The position numbers were made by a program, and so were the translations under genes. This document shows, piece by piece, positions 15,912 to 23,728 of a DNA stretch of 41,293 nucleotides (its first letter is position 1; every line of letters starts with the position of its first letter). This DNA comes from Clostridia bacterium (lineage in GTDB: Bacteria; Bacillota; Clostridia; Oscillospirales; Acutalibacteraceae), in assembly GCA_017433225.1 (NCBI GenBank), contig JAFRHS010000027.1, positions 1-41,293 on the forward strand, written 5' to 3'. The notes below the pieces were generated by a model. It did no database searches. It was not told the origin of the DNA and saw nothing but the letters and a program-made list of their open reading frames with translations.

Positions 15912-16847
15912 TCAGGAAAAGAGCAGCTGGTACAGACCGATGAACAGCGGGATCGTGATGACGCAGAAGAACAGCGTCAGGATGTTGTAGATGCTGGCTT
16001 TCGTCGGTTCCTGGTCGAACACGACGGCGAGCTGCGAGACGTTCGCTGCCGCGGGGGCCGCGAAGGCGATCGCCGTGACCATGAGGACCGGGACAAGGTC
16101 CGGGTAATGGCGCAGGAGGCCGCTGACCCAGAGCAGCAGGATCGGCAGCAGCGGGAACAGGAGCAGCTTGCCGGCAGAGACGGCGTAAGCCCGCGGGGTC
16201 GTGAAGATGCTCTTCAGGGACGTTCCGGCGAGGACCATCCCGACGACCATCATAGAGACGGGCGCCACGACGTGGGCCAGTCCGGACACGCCGGTCGCGA
16301 GGACAGGGGGCAGGTGCCACTGGAACCCGAGGAACACGAGGCCGATCAGGACCGCCCAGATGTTGGCGTTCGAGACGATCTTTCTCCAATCGAACTTCGA
16401 CTGTCCCTGCATCACGGAGATGCCGTGCGTCCAGAAGAACAGGTTGAAGGGGATCTGCATGGCGCTGGCATAGAACACCATTTCATCGCCCAGAGTCAGC
16501 TGGACGAGGGGCAGCACCAGGTTCCCGACGTTGCCGTAGACGAGCGACGTCTCGTCGACCGGACTCAACCCGAGCGGCCGGCGCAGCAGCCGGGACAGAA
16601 CGATCCAGAGGACAAAGGCGACGAACGCGAACGCGACACAGCTGAGGAAGCCGAAGATGCGCTCCCGGGTCAGTTCGATCTGGAAGGCGTTGAAGATCAT
16701 GCACGGGCAGAAGACGTAGACCGTGAGAGACGACAGCACCTTGCTGCCCTCCCCTTTCACGAGCCCGCTCTTCACGGCGATGTACCCCACCAGGACCCAG
16801 ATGAGCATGGTCGCGATGTTCTCCATCAGTGCGAGTGACAATTGCAA
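15912..16847 (-). CDS. AEC-family membrane transporter (second copy)
   Basis: This is a ten-helix organic-acid type permease of about 311 residues, only distantly similar to the one at 1078-2022. The best start is TTG ([15 protein letters not shown]): it alone is preceded by GAGGTG at six bases, and it puts the first helix at the N-terminus as in the family. The first in-frame ATG is 21 bases further in and lacks a ribosome site. It lies downstream of purA on the same strand with a hairpin between. The substrate is unknown. Confidence 0.82.
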   Translation of the reverse strand: MQLSLALMENIATMLIWVLVGYIAVKSGLVKGEGSKVLSSLTVYVFCPCMIFNAFQIELTRERIFGFLSCVAFAFVAFVLWIVLSRLLRRPLGLSPVDETSLVYGNVGNLVLPLVQLTLGDEMVFYASAMQIPFNLFFWTHGISVMQGQSKFDWRKIVSNANIWAVLIGLVFLGFQWHLPPVLATGVSGLAHVVAPVSMMVVGMVLAGTSLKSIFTTPRAYAVSAGKLLLFPLLPILLLWVSGLLRHYPDLVPVLMVTAIAFAAPAAANVSQLAVVFDQEPTKASIYNILTLFFCVITIPLFIGLYQLLFS

Positions 16848-16875
16848 AAAGGACACCTCATTGTCATATAGAGTA

Positions 16876-16901
16876 CCCCGAAGAGCGGTGGCTCTCCGGG
16901 G
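16876..16901. other. Hairpin between purA and the AEC gene
   Basis: CCCCG-A-AGAGC and GCTCT-C-CGGGG form a stem of ten pairs with one mismatch. No T-run follows on either strand, so it may stabilise or attenuate the purA transcript rather than terminate it. Confidence 0.4.
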
Positions 16902-16921
16902 CGAAGCCGCCATGCGGCGAT

Positions 16922-18208
16922 TTATTTCTTGCGGTAGATGATCTCATCGCGCGCAGGGCCGTTCGAGACCATGGTGATGGGGGTCTCGATCTCCTGCTCG
17001 ATGAAGTCGATGTAGTCTTTGGTCTCCTGCGGCAGGTCTTCATAGTTGCGGATGCCGCGGATGTCGCAGTGCCAGCCTTTGAAGGTCTTGTAGACCGGTT
17101 TCGCCTTCTTCAGACGCGGGGTGACCGGGAAGTCTTTCGTGATCTCGCCGTCGATGTCATAGGCGACGCAGATCTTCAGTTCTTCGAGGTAGGACAGGCA
17201 GTCGAGGGCCGTGACGACCACTTCGGTGGCGCCCTGCGTCAGGACACCGTAACGGGTGGCGACGGCATCGAACCAGCCGACACGTCTCGGACGGCCGGTG
17301 GTGGCGCCGAATTCGCCCTTGTCGCCGCCGTGCATGCGGAGTTCGTTCGCCTCTTCCTCGTCGAGGATCTCGGAGGTGAACTCGCCGGCGCCGACCGCGC
17401 TGGAGTACGCCTTGGTGACACAGATGATATCCTGGATGGCATAGGGCGGGATGCCCGCGGCACCGACGGTGCCGTAGCCGGCCAGCGTCGAGGAGGACGT
17501 GACCATCGGGTAGATGCCGGAGTCGGTATCTTTGAGCGTGCCGAGCTGACCTTCGAGAAGGATCTTCTTGCCGGCCTTCTGTGCCTCTCTCAGATATTTA
17601 TTGGTATCGATGACATGGTCCTTGATGGCTTCGCGCCATTCGACCAGCTTGTTGAAGAGTTCCTCTTCATCGATGAGGGGCTTGTGATAGACGTGCTCGA
17701 GCTGGAGGTTCTTGACTTCCACGATGCGGTGGATCTTTTCCTTCAGGTACTCGTCGTCATAGAGCTCGCAGACCTGGAAGCCGATCTTCGCGACTTTGTC
17801 AGAGAAGAACGGCGCGATGCCGGAATGGGTCGAGCCGAACGCGTCTTTGCCGAGGCGCTCTTCCTCGTAGCAGTCGAAGTCGACGTGATAGGGCATGACG
17901 ATGTTGGCGCGCTCGGAAACAAAGATCTTCGGCTCCGGGACACCGGCCGCCTCGACTTCTTTGACTTCCCTGATGAATTTCTCGACGTCGAACGCCATAC
18001 CGTTGCCGATGATGTTGACGGTGTTCGGGTTGCAGACACCGCTCGGAAGGGTGTGCAGCGAGAAACGGCCGTAATCGTTGATGATGGTGTGGCCGGCATT
18101 GGCACCGCCCTGGAAACGAATGACGATGTCGGACTCTGCGGCGAACATGTCGGTGATCTTACCTTTTCCTTCGTCGCCCCAGTTGCCGCCTACGATTGCT
18201 TTTACCAT
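16922..18208 (-). CDS. purA: Adenylosuccinate synthetase
   Basis: This enzyme joins IMP and aspartate with GTP to form adenylosuccinate, the first committed step to AMP. The 428 residues show the GTP-binding GGNWGDEGKGKITD, the IMP-site FQGGANAGHTI and LPSGV segments, GAGEFTSEI, and the substrate-binding TTGRPRRVGWFDAVA. The start follows GGAGGTG, with a consensus promoter upstream. The partner enzyme purB is about 4 kb away on the same strand, with the AOR operon between them. Confidence 0.97.
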   Translation of the reverse strand: MVKAIVGGNWGDEGKGKITDMFAAESDIVIRFQGGANAGHTIINDYGRFSLHTLPSGVCNPNTVNIIGNGMAFDVEKFIREVKEVEAAGVPEPKIFVSERANIVMPYHVDFDCYEEERLGKDAFGSTHSGIAPFFSDKVAKIGFQVCELYDDEYLKEKIHRIVEVKNLQLEHVYHKPLIDEEELFNKLVEWREAIKDHVIDTNKYLREAQKAGKKILLEGQLGTLKDTDSGIYPMVTSSSTLAGYGTVGAAGIPPYAIQDIICVTKAYSSAVGAGEFTSEILDEEEANELRMHGGDKGEFGATTGRPRRVGWFDAVATRYGVLTQGATEVVVTALDCLSYLEELKICVAYDIDGEITKDFPVTPRLKKAKPVYKTFKGWHCDIRGIRNYEDLPQETKDYIDFIEQEIETPITMVSNGPARDEIIYRKK

Positions 18209-18254
18209 GGGTCAAAGCACCTCCAAGTGCTATCAATGTATTTTTACCGCGTTT

Positions 18255-18283
18255 ATTATACTAAAGCGCCCCCTGCATTTCAA
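18255..18283 (-). promoter_or_regulatory. Promoter of purA
   Basis: On the minus strand TTGAAA (18278-18283) and TATAAT (18255-18260) are 17 bases apart, directly after the terminator of the polyferredoxin operon. Confidence 0.75.
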
Positions 18284-18284
18284 C

Positions 18285-18318
18285 AAGAAAAAGCGCCCGC
18301 CGAAGGCTTTCGGCGGGC
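18285..18318 (-). terminator. Terminator of the AOR-polyferredoxin operon
   Basis: On the minus strand GCCCGCCGAA pairs with TTCGGCGGGC, followed by GCTTTTTCTTG, about 20 bases past the stop codon. Confidence 0.88.
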
Positions 18319-18336
18319 ACTGTGTTTAGATTTGAT

Positions 18337-19251
18337 TTACGCACCGGTGTATGCGGGGACCGGATCGTCGCTGTTGTAGATGGCGCCGAACTTGCAGAGG
18401 TCCCAGCAGGTGCCGCAGCGGGAGCAAAGATCCTCGTTGATGACGTGAGGAGTCTTCGGCGCGCCGGTGATGCACTGTTCAGGGCAGTTGCGGGCACACA
18501 TGGTGCAGGCCTTACAGGCGTTCGGGTCGATGCGGAGCGGGAAGTCGCGGTTCAGCGGAGCGTGTTCGACCTTCTTCGGGGCGGGTTTCTTCTTCGGTGC
18601 AGCTGCGGCAGCGCCGGCAGCGGCTGCGGGAGCAGCGGCCTTGGCGGCATCGGCAGCCGGAGCGCCTTCCGCGGCGGCCTTCTTGGCCGGGGCGGCAGCG
18701 GGAGCCGGAGTCACATCGCCCTGATAGATGGCGTTGAACTTACAGGTATCGAAGCAGGCGCCGCAGCGGATGCATTCGTCCTGATCGATCTCATGGGGCT
18801 GCTTGACTTCACCGTTGATGGCGCCGGCCGGGCAGGCCTTGGCACACATGGTACAGCCTTTACAGTTGTCCTTGAAGATCTTGACGGCGTCATCGGGATC
18901 GAACTCGGCCGTGGCAGCCGTTCTGGCAACAGGGCCTTCCGCAGCAGCGGCAGCACCCGCGGCAGCGGCAGTTGCGCCGGCAGCGGCAGCAGCCGGGGCA
19001 GCCTTTTTGGCCGGAGCTTTGTAATCGGGATTGTCGACCATTTCGATGGCTTCGAACGGACAGGCCTTCGCACAGACGCCGCATCCGATACAATCTTCGT
19101 TCCGGACGAATGTCGGAAGGATCCGTCTCATGCCTCGTCTGGTGACGGGATGGGTCAGTTCGAACGCGTTGACCGGACAGTCGAACAGACAGCTCTTACA
19201 GCCGAAACAGCCGTCGTAGTTGATATGAGGGATCTTTTTCGGGTTAGCCAA
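18337..19251 (-). CDS. Polyferredoxin with six [4Fe-4S] motifs and Ala/Pro/Lys-rich linkers
   Basis: The 304 residues hold three 2[4Fe-4S] modules. Module 1 has C15/18/21/25 and C54/57/60/64; module 2 C130/133/136/140 and C160/163/166/170; module 3 C246/249/252/256 and C276/279/282/286. Modules 2 and 3 resemble the ferredoxin tail of HydB/NuoF-type hydrogenase subunits (CKGCTMCAKACP, CGACFDTCKFNAI). Flexible linkers rich in Ala, Pro and Lys lie at about 79-112 and 182-228. It starts with TTG, supported by GGAGGTG seven bases upstream, and overlaps the AOR stop by eight bases. It is inferred to carry electrons to or from the AOR. Confidence 0.9.
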   Translation of the reverse strand: MANPKKIPHINYDGCFGCKSCLFDCPVNAFELTHPVTRRGMRRILPTFVRNEDCIGCGVCAKACPFEAIEMVDNPDYKAPAKKAAPAAAAAGATAAAAGAAAAAEGPVARTAATAEFDPDDAVKIFKDNCKGCTMCAKACPAGAINGEVKQPHEIDQDECIRCGACFDTCKFNAIYQGDVTPAPAAAPAKKAAAEGAPAADAAKAAAPAAAAGAAAAAPKKKPAPKKVEHAPLNRDFPLRIDPNACKACTMCARNCPEQCITGAPKTPHVINEDLCSRCGTCWDLCKFGAIYNSDDPVPAYTGA

Positions 19252-21259
19252 CGTAAGACACCTCCTCAGCCATATTCATAAGGGCAGGCAAGCCGAGTTC
19301 CTCGATGGTGGACTCGAGCGGGACGCCCGTGTCGGGGTCGTAGCCGCAGACTTCCCAGGTCTTGCGCATCATGGCGTCGATCGGGACGGTCTTGCCGGCG
19401 GTCTTACCGACTTTGTGAGGTGTATCGCCCACCATACGGTCATGGGGACGGTTGTCGAGCGGCATTTTGCCGTGTTTGATGTTGAACATCTGGCGAAGCG
19501 TGAAGATGCGCTTGCCGATGAACATGTACTCGTCCGGAGTCAGATTCCAGCCGGTGCCTGCGTTCAGCCACTCAAAGATCGGGTAGTTGCCGACGCCGGT
19601 GATCATGCCGAAGTAACATCCGCCCGCGCCGTCGACGAGACGTTTGTAGTATGCGCACGCAAGGACCTTCAGAGCTTCTTCTTCGGAAGCAACGGACTCA
19701 CCGGACTTGTCGCCGACGATCGCAGCGGCCGGAGCCCAGGAGACTTTCTTCCAGATATGCATGCAGCCGTAGTACAGAGAACCGCCGGAGGTATGTCTGG
19801 ACGGAGTCGGGTCGATGGCATACAGCGTGGCCTGCTGCGGGTCGAGACGGGAGTCGTGCATCGGGGGTTCCATACCGCCGCCCTGGACGGCGAACTTCTC
19901 GGAGCCCTTGCCGATGACCTTGGCCGCATAACGGGTACCATGGGAGAAGACTTCGCCGATGCCGCGCTGTTCGCAGATCATCTTGACGAATTCGATGATG
20001 GCTTCCGCATTGCCCCAGGTGAGGTTCAGACCGCCGACATCTTCACGGGTGAGGATGCCGTGCTCGACGCACTCGATGGCCATACCGACACAGCCGCCGC
20101 AGGAGATGGCGTCGATGCCCTGGCGGTTCAGGTATTCGTTGATGTAAAGCATGGCGTCGTTGTCATCGTTCAGCAGGAACGCGGTGTAGTCCCACTGGGA
20201 CTCGTATTCCGGTTTGTGGACGATGCTGTAGCCGGCGTCATTGTGTTTGATCTTGGAGATATCGAGCTCGCCGCCGCAGCCGTACGAGCAGGAATAGCAG
20301 TAGTACCGGGAGATCTGATGCTTCAGCGTCTGGTGCGCGTCGGTCTTGTTCAGCTGACGGACCGAGAAGTGTTCCTTCTGGGTGCCGCCCCAGTTCCGGA
20401 TGGGACCTTCGCCGGTCTGACCGACGAACTGAGAAGCGCCGCAGGTACCCCAGGTGCCCATCAGAACTGCGGTGAGCAGTCCGTCGGGAGACAGCTGAAG
20501 TTCCGGAAGGACTTTCGTGATGTTGAGAAGACCGGTCGGGATCTCAGGCGGCAGGAATGCCATGTTGAGACGGCCGGCGCACTGTTTGGCCAGTGCTTTG
20601 ATCTCTTCGGTGTGGACACCGGAAATGGGTTTGGTGCCCTGACAGACGATGGCTTTCAAATTCTTGGAACCGATGACACCGCCGACGCCCTGGCGGGCGG
20701 CGATACGGCCGTTCTCGTTGCAGACACCGGCCATCCAGCCGAGCTTTTCGCCGCCGGGGCCGATCGTGGCAACGACCGGACGTTTCTTTCCGGGTGCCGA
20801 ATGGCGCTTCCAGAGTTCCTCTTCCGCGTCGTGGCAGTCGAGGCCCCAGACGCCGTCGGCGTCGAGGATCTGGCAGCCTTTGTTGTCGATGTAGAGGTAG
20901 ACCGGTTTGTCGGCCTTGCCGTGGACGGCGATCATGTCGAAGCCGCAGTGTTTGATACCTGCCGCAAACGAACCGCCGCAGTTGGCTTCGCCGATGCCGC
21001 CGGTGGACGGGGACTTCGTGATGACCATCCAGCGTCCCATGATGGTCGCGCCCGTACAGGTCATGATGCCCGTCGTGAAGCACACGACGTTTTCGGGGCT
21101 CATGGGGTCTGCGCCTGCCGGGATGTGGTTGTAGCACCACCACGCGCCTAAACCTGCTCCGGACAGGAGCTGTTCGTAGATCTCATCCTTGATCTTGATG
21201 ACCTTACTCGTTCTGGTCGTAAGGTCGACCTGGAGGATCTGTCCAGTGTAGCCTTTCAT
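19244..21259 (-). CDS. Aldehyde ferredoxin oxidoreductase family protein (tungsten-pterin)
   Basis: Members of this family hold a bis-pterin tungsten centre and a [4Fe-4S] cluster and interconvert aldehydes and carboxylic acids with ferredoxin. The 671 residues open with the family's N-terminal GYTGQILQVDLTT, then KSPSTGGIGEANCGGSFAAGIK (pterin site) and CYSCSYGC with cluster ligands C321, C324 and C328. At 671 residues it is longer than archaeal AOR, near 605, so a related subfamily such as BamB-like or YdhV-like enzymes is possible. It lies between a MoaD-like gene and the polyferredoxin in one operon. A 14-codon open frame upstream ends exactly on its start codon (21256-21300). Confidence 0.92.
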   Translation of the reverse strand: MKGYTGQILQVDLTTRTSKVIKIKDEIYEQLLSGAGLGAWWCYNHIPAGADPMSPENVVCFTTGIMTCTGATIMGRWMVITKSPSTGGIGEANCGGSFAAGIKHCGFDMIAVHGKADKPVYLYIDNKGCQILDADGVWGLDCHDAEEELWKRHSAPGKKRPVVATIGPGGEKLGWMAGVCNENGRIAARQGVGGVIGSKNLKAIVCQGTKPISGVHTEEIKALAKQCAGRLNMAFLPPEIPTGLLNITKVLPELQLSPDGLLTAVLMGTWGTCGASQFVGQTGEGPIRNWGGTQKEHFSVRQLNKTDAHQTLKHQISRYYCYSCSYGCGGELDISKIKHNDAGYSIVHKPEYESQWDYTAFLLNDDNDAMLYINEYLNRQGIDAISCGGCVGMAIECVEHGILTREDVGGLNLTWGNAEAIIEFVKMICEQRGIGEVFSHGTRYAAKVIGKGSEKFAVQGGGMEPPMHDSRLDPQQATLYAIDPTPSRHTSGGSLYYGCMHIWKKVSWAPAAAIVGDKSGESVASEEEALKVLACAYYKRLVDGAGGCYFGMITGVGNYPIFEWLNAGTGWNLTPDEYMFIGKRIFTLRQMFNIKHGKMPLDNRPHDRMVGDTPHKVGKTAGKTVPIDAMMRKTWEVCGYDPDTGVPLESTIEELGLPALMNMAEEVSYVG

Positions 21260-21300
21260 AGACTTGCTTCATCTCCCTTTGATGTATTGATATCACCCAT
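21256..21300 (-). promoter_or_regulatory. Possible leader ORF / leader motif before the AOR gene
   Basis: On the minus strand ATGGGTGATATCAA begins a 14-codon frame (MGDINTSKGDEASL) preceded by AAGGAT at good spacing. Its TGA overlaps the AOR ATG, the layout of translational coupling. The same ATGGGTGATAYCAA occurs in the leader of the divergent small-gene pair at 21734. Confidence 0.4.
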
Positions 21301-21326
21301 AAAAATATCCTTGTTTATTGACACGA

Positions 21327-21560
21327 TCAGCCGCTGCCCAGAGGGGTATACGAGCTGACGATATCGCCGTCTTTGAGGACCTGCTTCATGTCTGCCTTTT
21401 CATAGTTGACCAGAAGCGGCAGGGTCTTTGCCCAGAGTTTTGGCAGCTTCACGATCTTCAGGAACTGCTTGAGCGTGATGCCGTCCGGTACTTCGATGGT
21501 CCCGTCTTTTTCGAACTTCGAAAAGTCGCAGATGCTCGGGCCATGGAACTCGATGCGCAT
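21327..21560 (-). CDS. MoaD/ThiS-family small protein (pterin-cofactor sulfur carrier-like)
   Basis: This 77-residue beta-grasp protein is the first gene of the AOR operon. MoaD proteins carry sulfur to molybdopterin on a C-terminal Gly-Gly; AOR operons often include such a gene for their tungstopterin. Here the end reads YTPLGSG, with serine in place of the first glycine of the pair, although the terminal glycine is kept. The GDIVSSYTPLG segment fits the family's C-terminal strand. The start MRIEFHG follows AAGGAGG; an ATG seven codons upstream would place that ribosome site inside the gene. It could be a working carrier with a variant tail or an adapted AOR-specific partner. Confidence 0.8.
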   Translation of the reverse strand: MRIEFHGPSICDFSKFEKDGTIEVPDGITLKQFLKIVKLPKLWAKTLPLLVNYEKADMKQVLKDGDIVSSYTPLGSG

Positions 21561-21590
21561 GGGGGCTTCCTCCTTCCGCAAATCAGTTTT

Positions 21591-21615
21591 CTAACTGTGT
21601 ACAGTATTATACACA
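21591..21615 (-). promoter_or_regulatory. Promoter/operator region of the MoaD-AOR-polyferredoxin operon
   Basis: A minus-strand TATAAT (21606-21611) sits inside the inverted repeat TGTGTACAGTATTATACACA (21596-21615). The left side contains CTAACTGTGTA (21591-21601), repeated exactly at 21715-21725 at the divergent promoter. No strong -35 is placed at 17 bases, so an activator or an alternative -10 is possible. Confidence 0.5.
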
Positions 21616-21701
21616 TTAATTATATAGAGGTTGAGAGTCAAACACAATACTTAATCGCCTCCCCAATTTTGATAAGTTATTCACAATGCAGATTTTTGGC
21701 T

Positions 21702-21729
21702 TTGCAACAGTTACCTAACTGTGTATAAT
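21702..21729 (+). promoter_or_regulatory. Promoter of the small-protein gene pair
   Basis: TTGCAA at 21702-21707 and TATAAT at 21724-21729 are 16 bases apart. CTAACTGTGTA (21715-21725) overlaps the -10. Transcription should begin at about 21736, on or next to the ATGGGTGATACCAA leader motif at 21734. Confidence 0.65.
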
Positions 21730-21769
21730 AATCATGGGTGATACCAACTACAAGGGAGGTTACTAGCGA

Positions 21770-21946
21770 ATGGTAAACAAGATCGTAGAAGTTCTGACCA
21801 AAGGCGTCGTCGCACTGACCAATGTGCTTGGCCCTGTCCTGAACACGCTTCTCAAAAAACTCTGGGCCTACACAGACAGTGTCTGGTATCGTCAGGGTTA
21901 TGAAAATGAAGACCACACCAACGGTGTGATCAGGGAGGATAAATGA
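21770..21946 (+). CDS. Small protein of unknown function, 58 residues
   Basis: I do not recognise this protein. The 58 residues begin MVNKIVEVLTKGVVALTNVL and are mostly one amphipathic or weakly hydrophobic helix, followed by a WAYTDSVWYRQGYENEDH stretch and a charged end (REDK). The start follows AAGGGAGG at about 11 bases. The stop overlaps the start of the next gene (ATGA), so the two are translationally coupled. It is divergent from the MoaD-AOR operon and shares promoter-region and leader motifs with it. The clean ribosome site, coupling and promoter argue that it is a real gene despite its size. Confidence 0.7.
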   Translation: MVNKIVEVLTKGVVALTNVLGPVLNTLLKKLWAYTDSVWYRQGYENEDHTNGVIREDK

Positions 21947-22182
21947 TGGCTAAGAAGAACAACGTCGAAGCGGTCGGAACTGCCGCTCCGGAAGAGAAAA
22001 AATCCAGAGGGCTCCTGTTCATTCTCGGAGTTCTCGCCGCCGCAGGTTCTGCCCTCGTTGTGGTGCTTGGCGCAGTCCTTTATATGATCAATCCGTGGTA
22101 CATTCCGCAGATCCTGAAGCGGAACTACCCCGAATGGTTCGAAGCGCATCCGTTCATCAGCCGCTTCATCCCGCTGACCTGA
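21943..22182 (+). CDS. Small single-pass membrane protein of unknown function, 79 residues
   Basis: After a charged N-terminal tail of about 22 residues (lysine and glutamate rich), one strong membrane helix runs from GLLFILGVLAAAGSALVV to VLGAVLYMI. An aromatic, proline-containing tail follows (NPWYIPQILKRNYPEWFEAHPF). The ribosome site GGGAGG lies within the preceding gene, and the ATG overlaps that gene's stop. A second ATG directly follows the first, so the start may be 21946. No family is recognised. With its neighbour it may form a membrane-associated pair linked to the AOR operon, which is inference from shared regulatory sequence. Confidence 0.72.
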   Translation: MMAKKNNVEAVGTAAPEEKKSRGLLFILGVLAAAGSALVVVLGAVLYMINPWYIPQILKRNYPEWFEAHPFISRFIPLT

Positions 22183-22203
22183 CGACGACACAACACAAAG
22201 AAA

Positions 22204-22242
22204 ACGACCCCCGTTCTTCTGGAACGGAGGTCTTTCTTTTTC
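22204..22242 (+). terminator. Terminator after the small-protein pair
   Basis: GACCCCCGTTC pairs with GAACGGAGGTC (one mismatch), followed by TTTCTTTTTCTG. It is convergent with purB. Confidence 0.85.
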
Positions 22243-22268
22243 TGTTTTGTTTTGGCGATGTACCGGTG

Positions 22269-23702
22269 TCAGACGTTGATCTCGACGTCGATGCCGAGGA
22301 GGTCTTTCTTCTCCTCGAGGACCGGCTTGATGTACCCGTCGACGAACTCCTGTGTCTGGCTCGGCGCGCGGCCGACGAAGTTCTTCGGCTCCATGACGGC
22401 CTCGAGTTCTTCGAGGGTCATGCCGAAGGCCGGGTCCGCCGCGATCCGCTCGAGCAGGTCGTTCGCGCCGCCGTCGACCTTGACGACCTTGCCGGCGTCC
22501 ATGGAGTGGACGCGGATGCGCTCGTGCAGTTCCTGGCGGTCGCCGCCCTTCTTGACGGCTTCCATCATGATGTTCTCGGTGGCCATGAACGGCAGCTCCT
22601 CGAGAAGGTGCTTTTCGATCATCTTCGGGTAGACGACGAGGCCGGAGACCACGTTGATGTAGAGTTCCAGGATGGCGTCGGTGGCAAGGAAAGCCTCGGC
22701 GACGGAGATGCGCTTGTTGGCGGAGTCGTCGAGCGTTCTCTCGAGCCACTGGGTGGACGCGGTGAGTGCCGGGTTCAGGGCGTCGGCGGCCACATAGCGG
22801 GCCAGCGAGCAGATGCGCTCGGAACGCATCGGGTTGCGCTTGTACGCCATGGCGGACGAGCCGATCTGGGTCTTTTCAAAGGGCTCTTCGATCTCCTTCA
22901 TGTGCTGGAGGAGACGCATGTCGTTCGCGAACTTGGACGCGGACTGCGCAATGCCGGAGAGGACGCTGACCACCTGGTAGTCGAGCTTCCGGGAATAGGT
23001 CTGTCCGGAGACCGGGTAGCAGGCGGCGAAGCCCATCTTGTCAGCGATCTTCTGGTCGAGCTGGCGGATCTTTTCCTCATCGCCTTCGAAGAGTTCCATG
23101 AAGGAGGCCTGGGTACCGGTGGTGCCCTTGGAGCCGAGGAGTCTCATGGTCTCGAGGCGGTGTTCCACTTCGTAGTAGTCGAGGAGGACGTCCTGGAGCC
23201 AGAGGGTGGCGCGCTTGCCGACGGTGGTCGGCTGGGCCGGCTGGTAATGGGTGAAGCCCAGCGTCGGAAGGTCTTTGTATTCGATCGCGAACTTCGACAG
23301 CTTGTCGAGGAGGTTCACGAGTTTCTTTTCGATGAGTCTCAGGCCTTCGGTCATCGTGATGACGTCGGTGTTGTCGCCGACGTAGCAGGACGTGGCGCCG
23401 AGGTGGATGATGCCCTTCGCGTTCGGGCACTGGACGCCGTAGGCATAGACGTGAGACATGACGTCGTGACGGCGTTTCTTCTCTTCTTCGATGGCGACTT
23501 CATAATTGATGTCGTCGGCGTGCGCTTTCAGTTCGTCGATCTGCTCCTGCGTGACGGGCAGGCCCAGTTCGTGCTCGGCCTCGGCCAGAGCGATCCACAG
23601 TTTTCTCCAGGTCTTGAACTTGAAGTCCGGAGAGAAGATGTACTGCATCTCTTTCGACGCGTACCGGGAATTGAGAGGAGTTTCGTAAGTGTTCTTCTGC
23701 AT
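22269..23702 (-). CDS. purB: Adenylosuccinate lyase
   Basis: This enzyme cleaves adenylosuccinate to AMP and fumarate, and SAICAR to AICAR, in purine synthesis. The 477 residues are the longer form of the family. The fumarase/aspartase signature is GSSAMAYKRNPMRSE, with the conserved TSCYVGDNTD and TVGKRATLW segments earlier in the chain. The start MQKNTYETPL follows AAAGGAT; an upstream extension of the frame runs through the promoter and is rejected. Directly upstream lies a palindromic operator-like sequence (23729-23746). Confidence 0.96.
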   Translation of the reverse strand: MQKNTYETPLNSRYASKEMQYIFSPDFKFKTWRKLWIALAEAEHELGLPVTQEQIDELKAHADDINYEVAIEEEKKRRHDVMSHVYAYGVQCPNAKGIIHLGATSCYVGDNTDVITMTEGLRLIEKKLVNLLDKLSKFAIEYKDLPTLGFTHYQPAQPTTVGKRATLWLQDVLLDYYEVEHRLETMRLLGSKGTTGTQASFMELFEGDEEKIRQLDQKIADKMGFAACYPVSGQTYSRKLDYQVVSVLSGIAQSASKFANDMRLLQHMKEIEEPFEKTQIGSSAMAYKRNPMRSERICSLARYVAADALNPALTASTQWLERTLDDSANKRISVAEAFLATDAILELYINVVSGLVVYPKMIEKHLLEELPFMATENIMMEAVKKGGDRQELHERIRVHSMDAGKVVKVDGGANDLLERIAADPAFGMTLEELEAVMEPKNFVGRAPSQTQEFVDGYIKPVLEEKKDLLGIDVEINV

Positions 23703-23728
23703 AACGCACGATCCTTTCGCATTGTTCT

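Noticed and set aside
14260-16389. guaA as a 709-residue fusion with an N-terminal extension
   Set aside because: The extension is arginine/proline-rich, antisense-derived composition crossing the guaA promoter; the true start [12 protein letters not shown] has a ribosome site and the family N-terminus.
16107-16838. Charged 243-residue frame opposite the second AEC permease
   Set aside because: The permease on the other strand has clear membrane helices and family pattern; the charged frame is its mirror artefact.
18322-19281. Glycine-rich 319-residue frame opposite the polyferredoxin
   Set aside because: It mirrors the Ala-rich linkers and cluster motifs of the real gene; no start signals.
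21677-21916. 79-residue minus-strand frame in the AOR intergenic region
   Set aside because: It runs antisense across the promoter and start of the small-gene pair and has no ribosome site.
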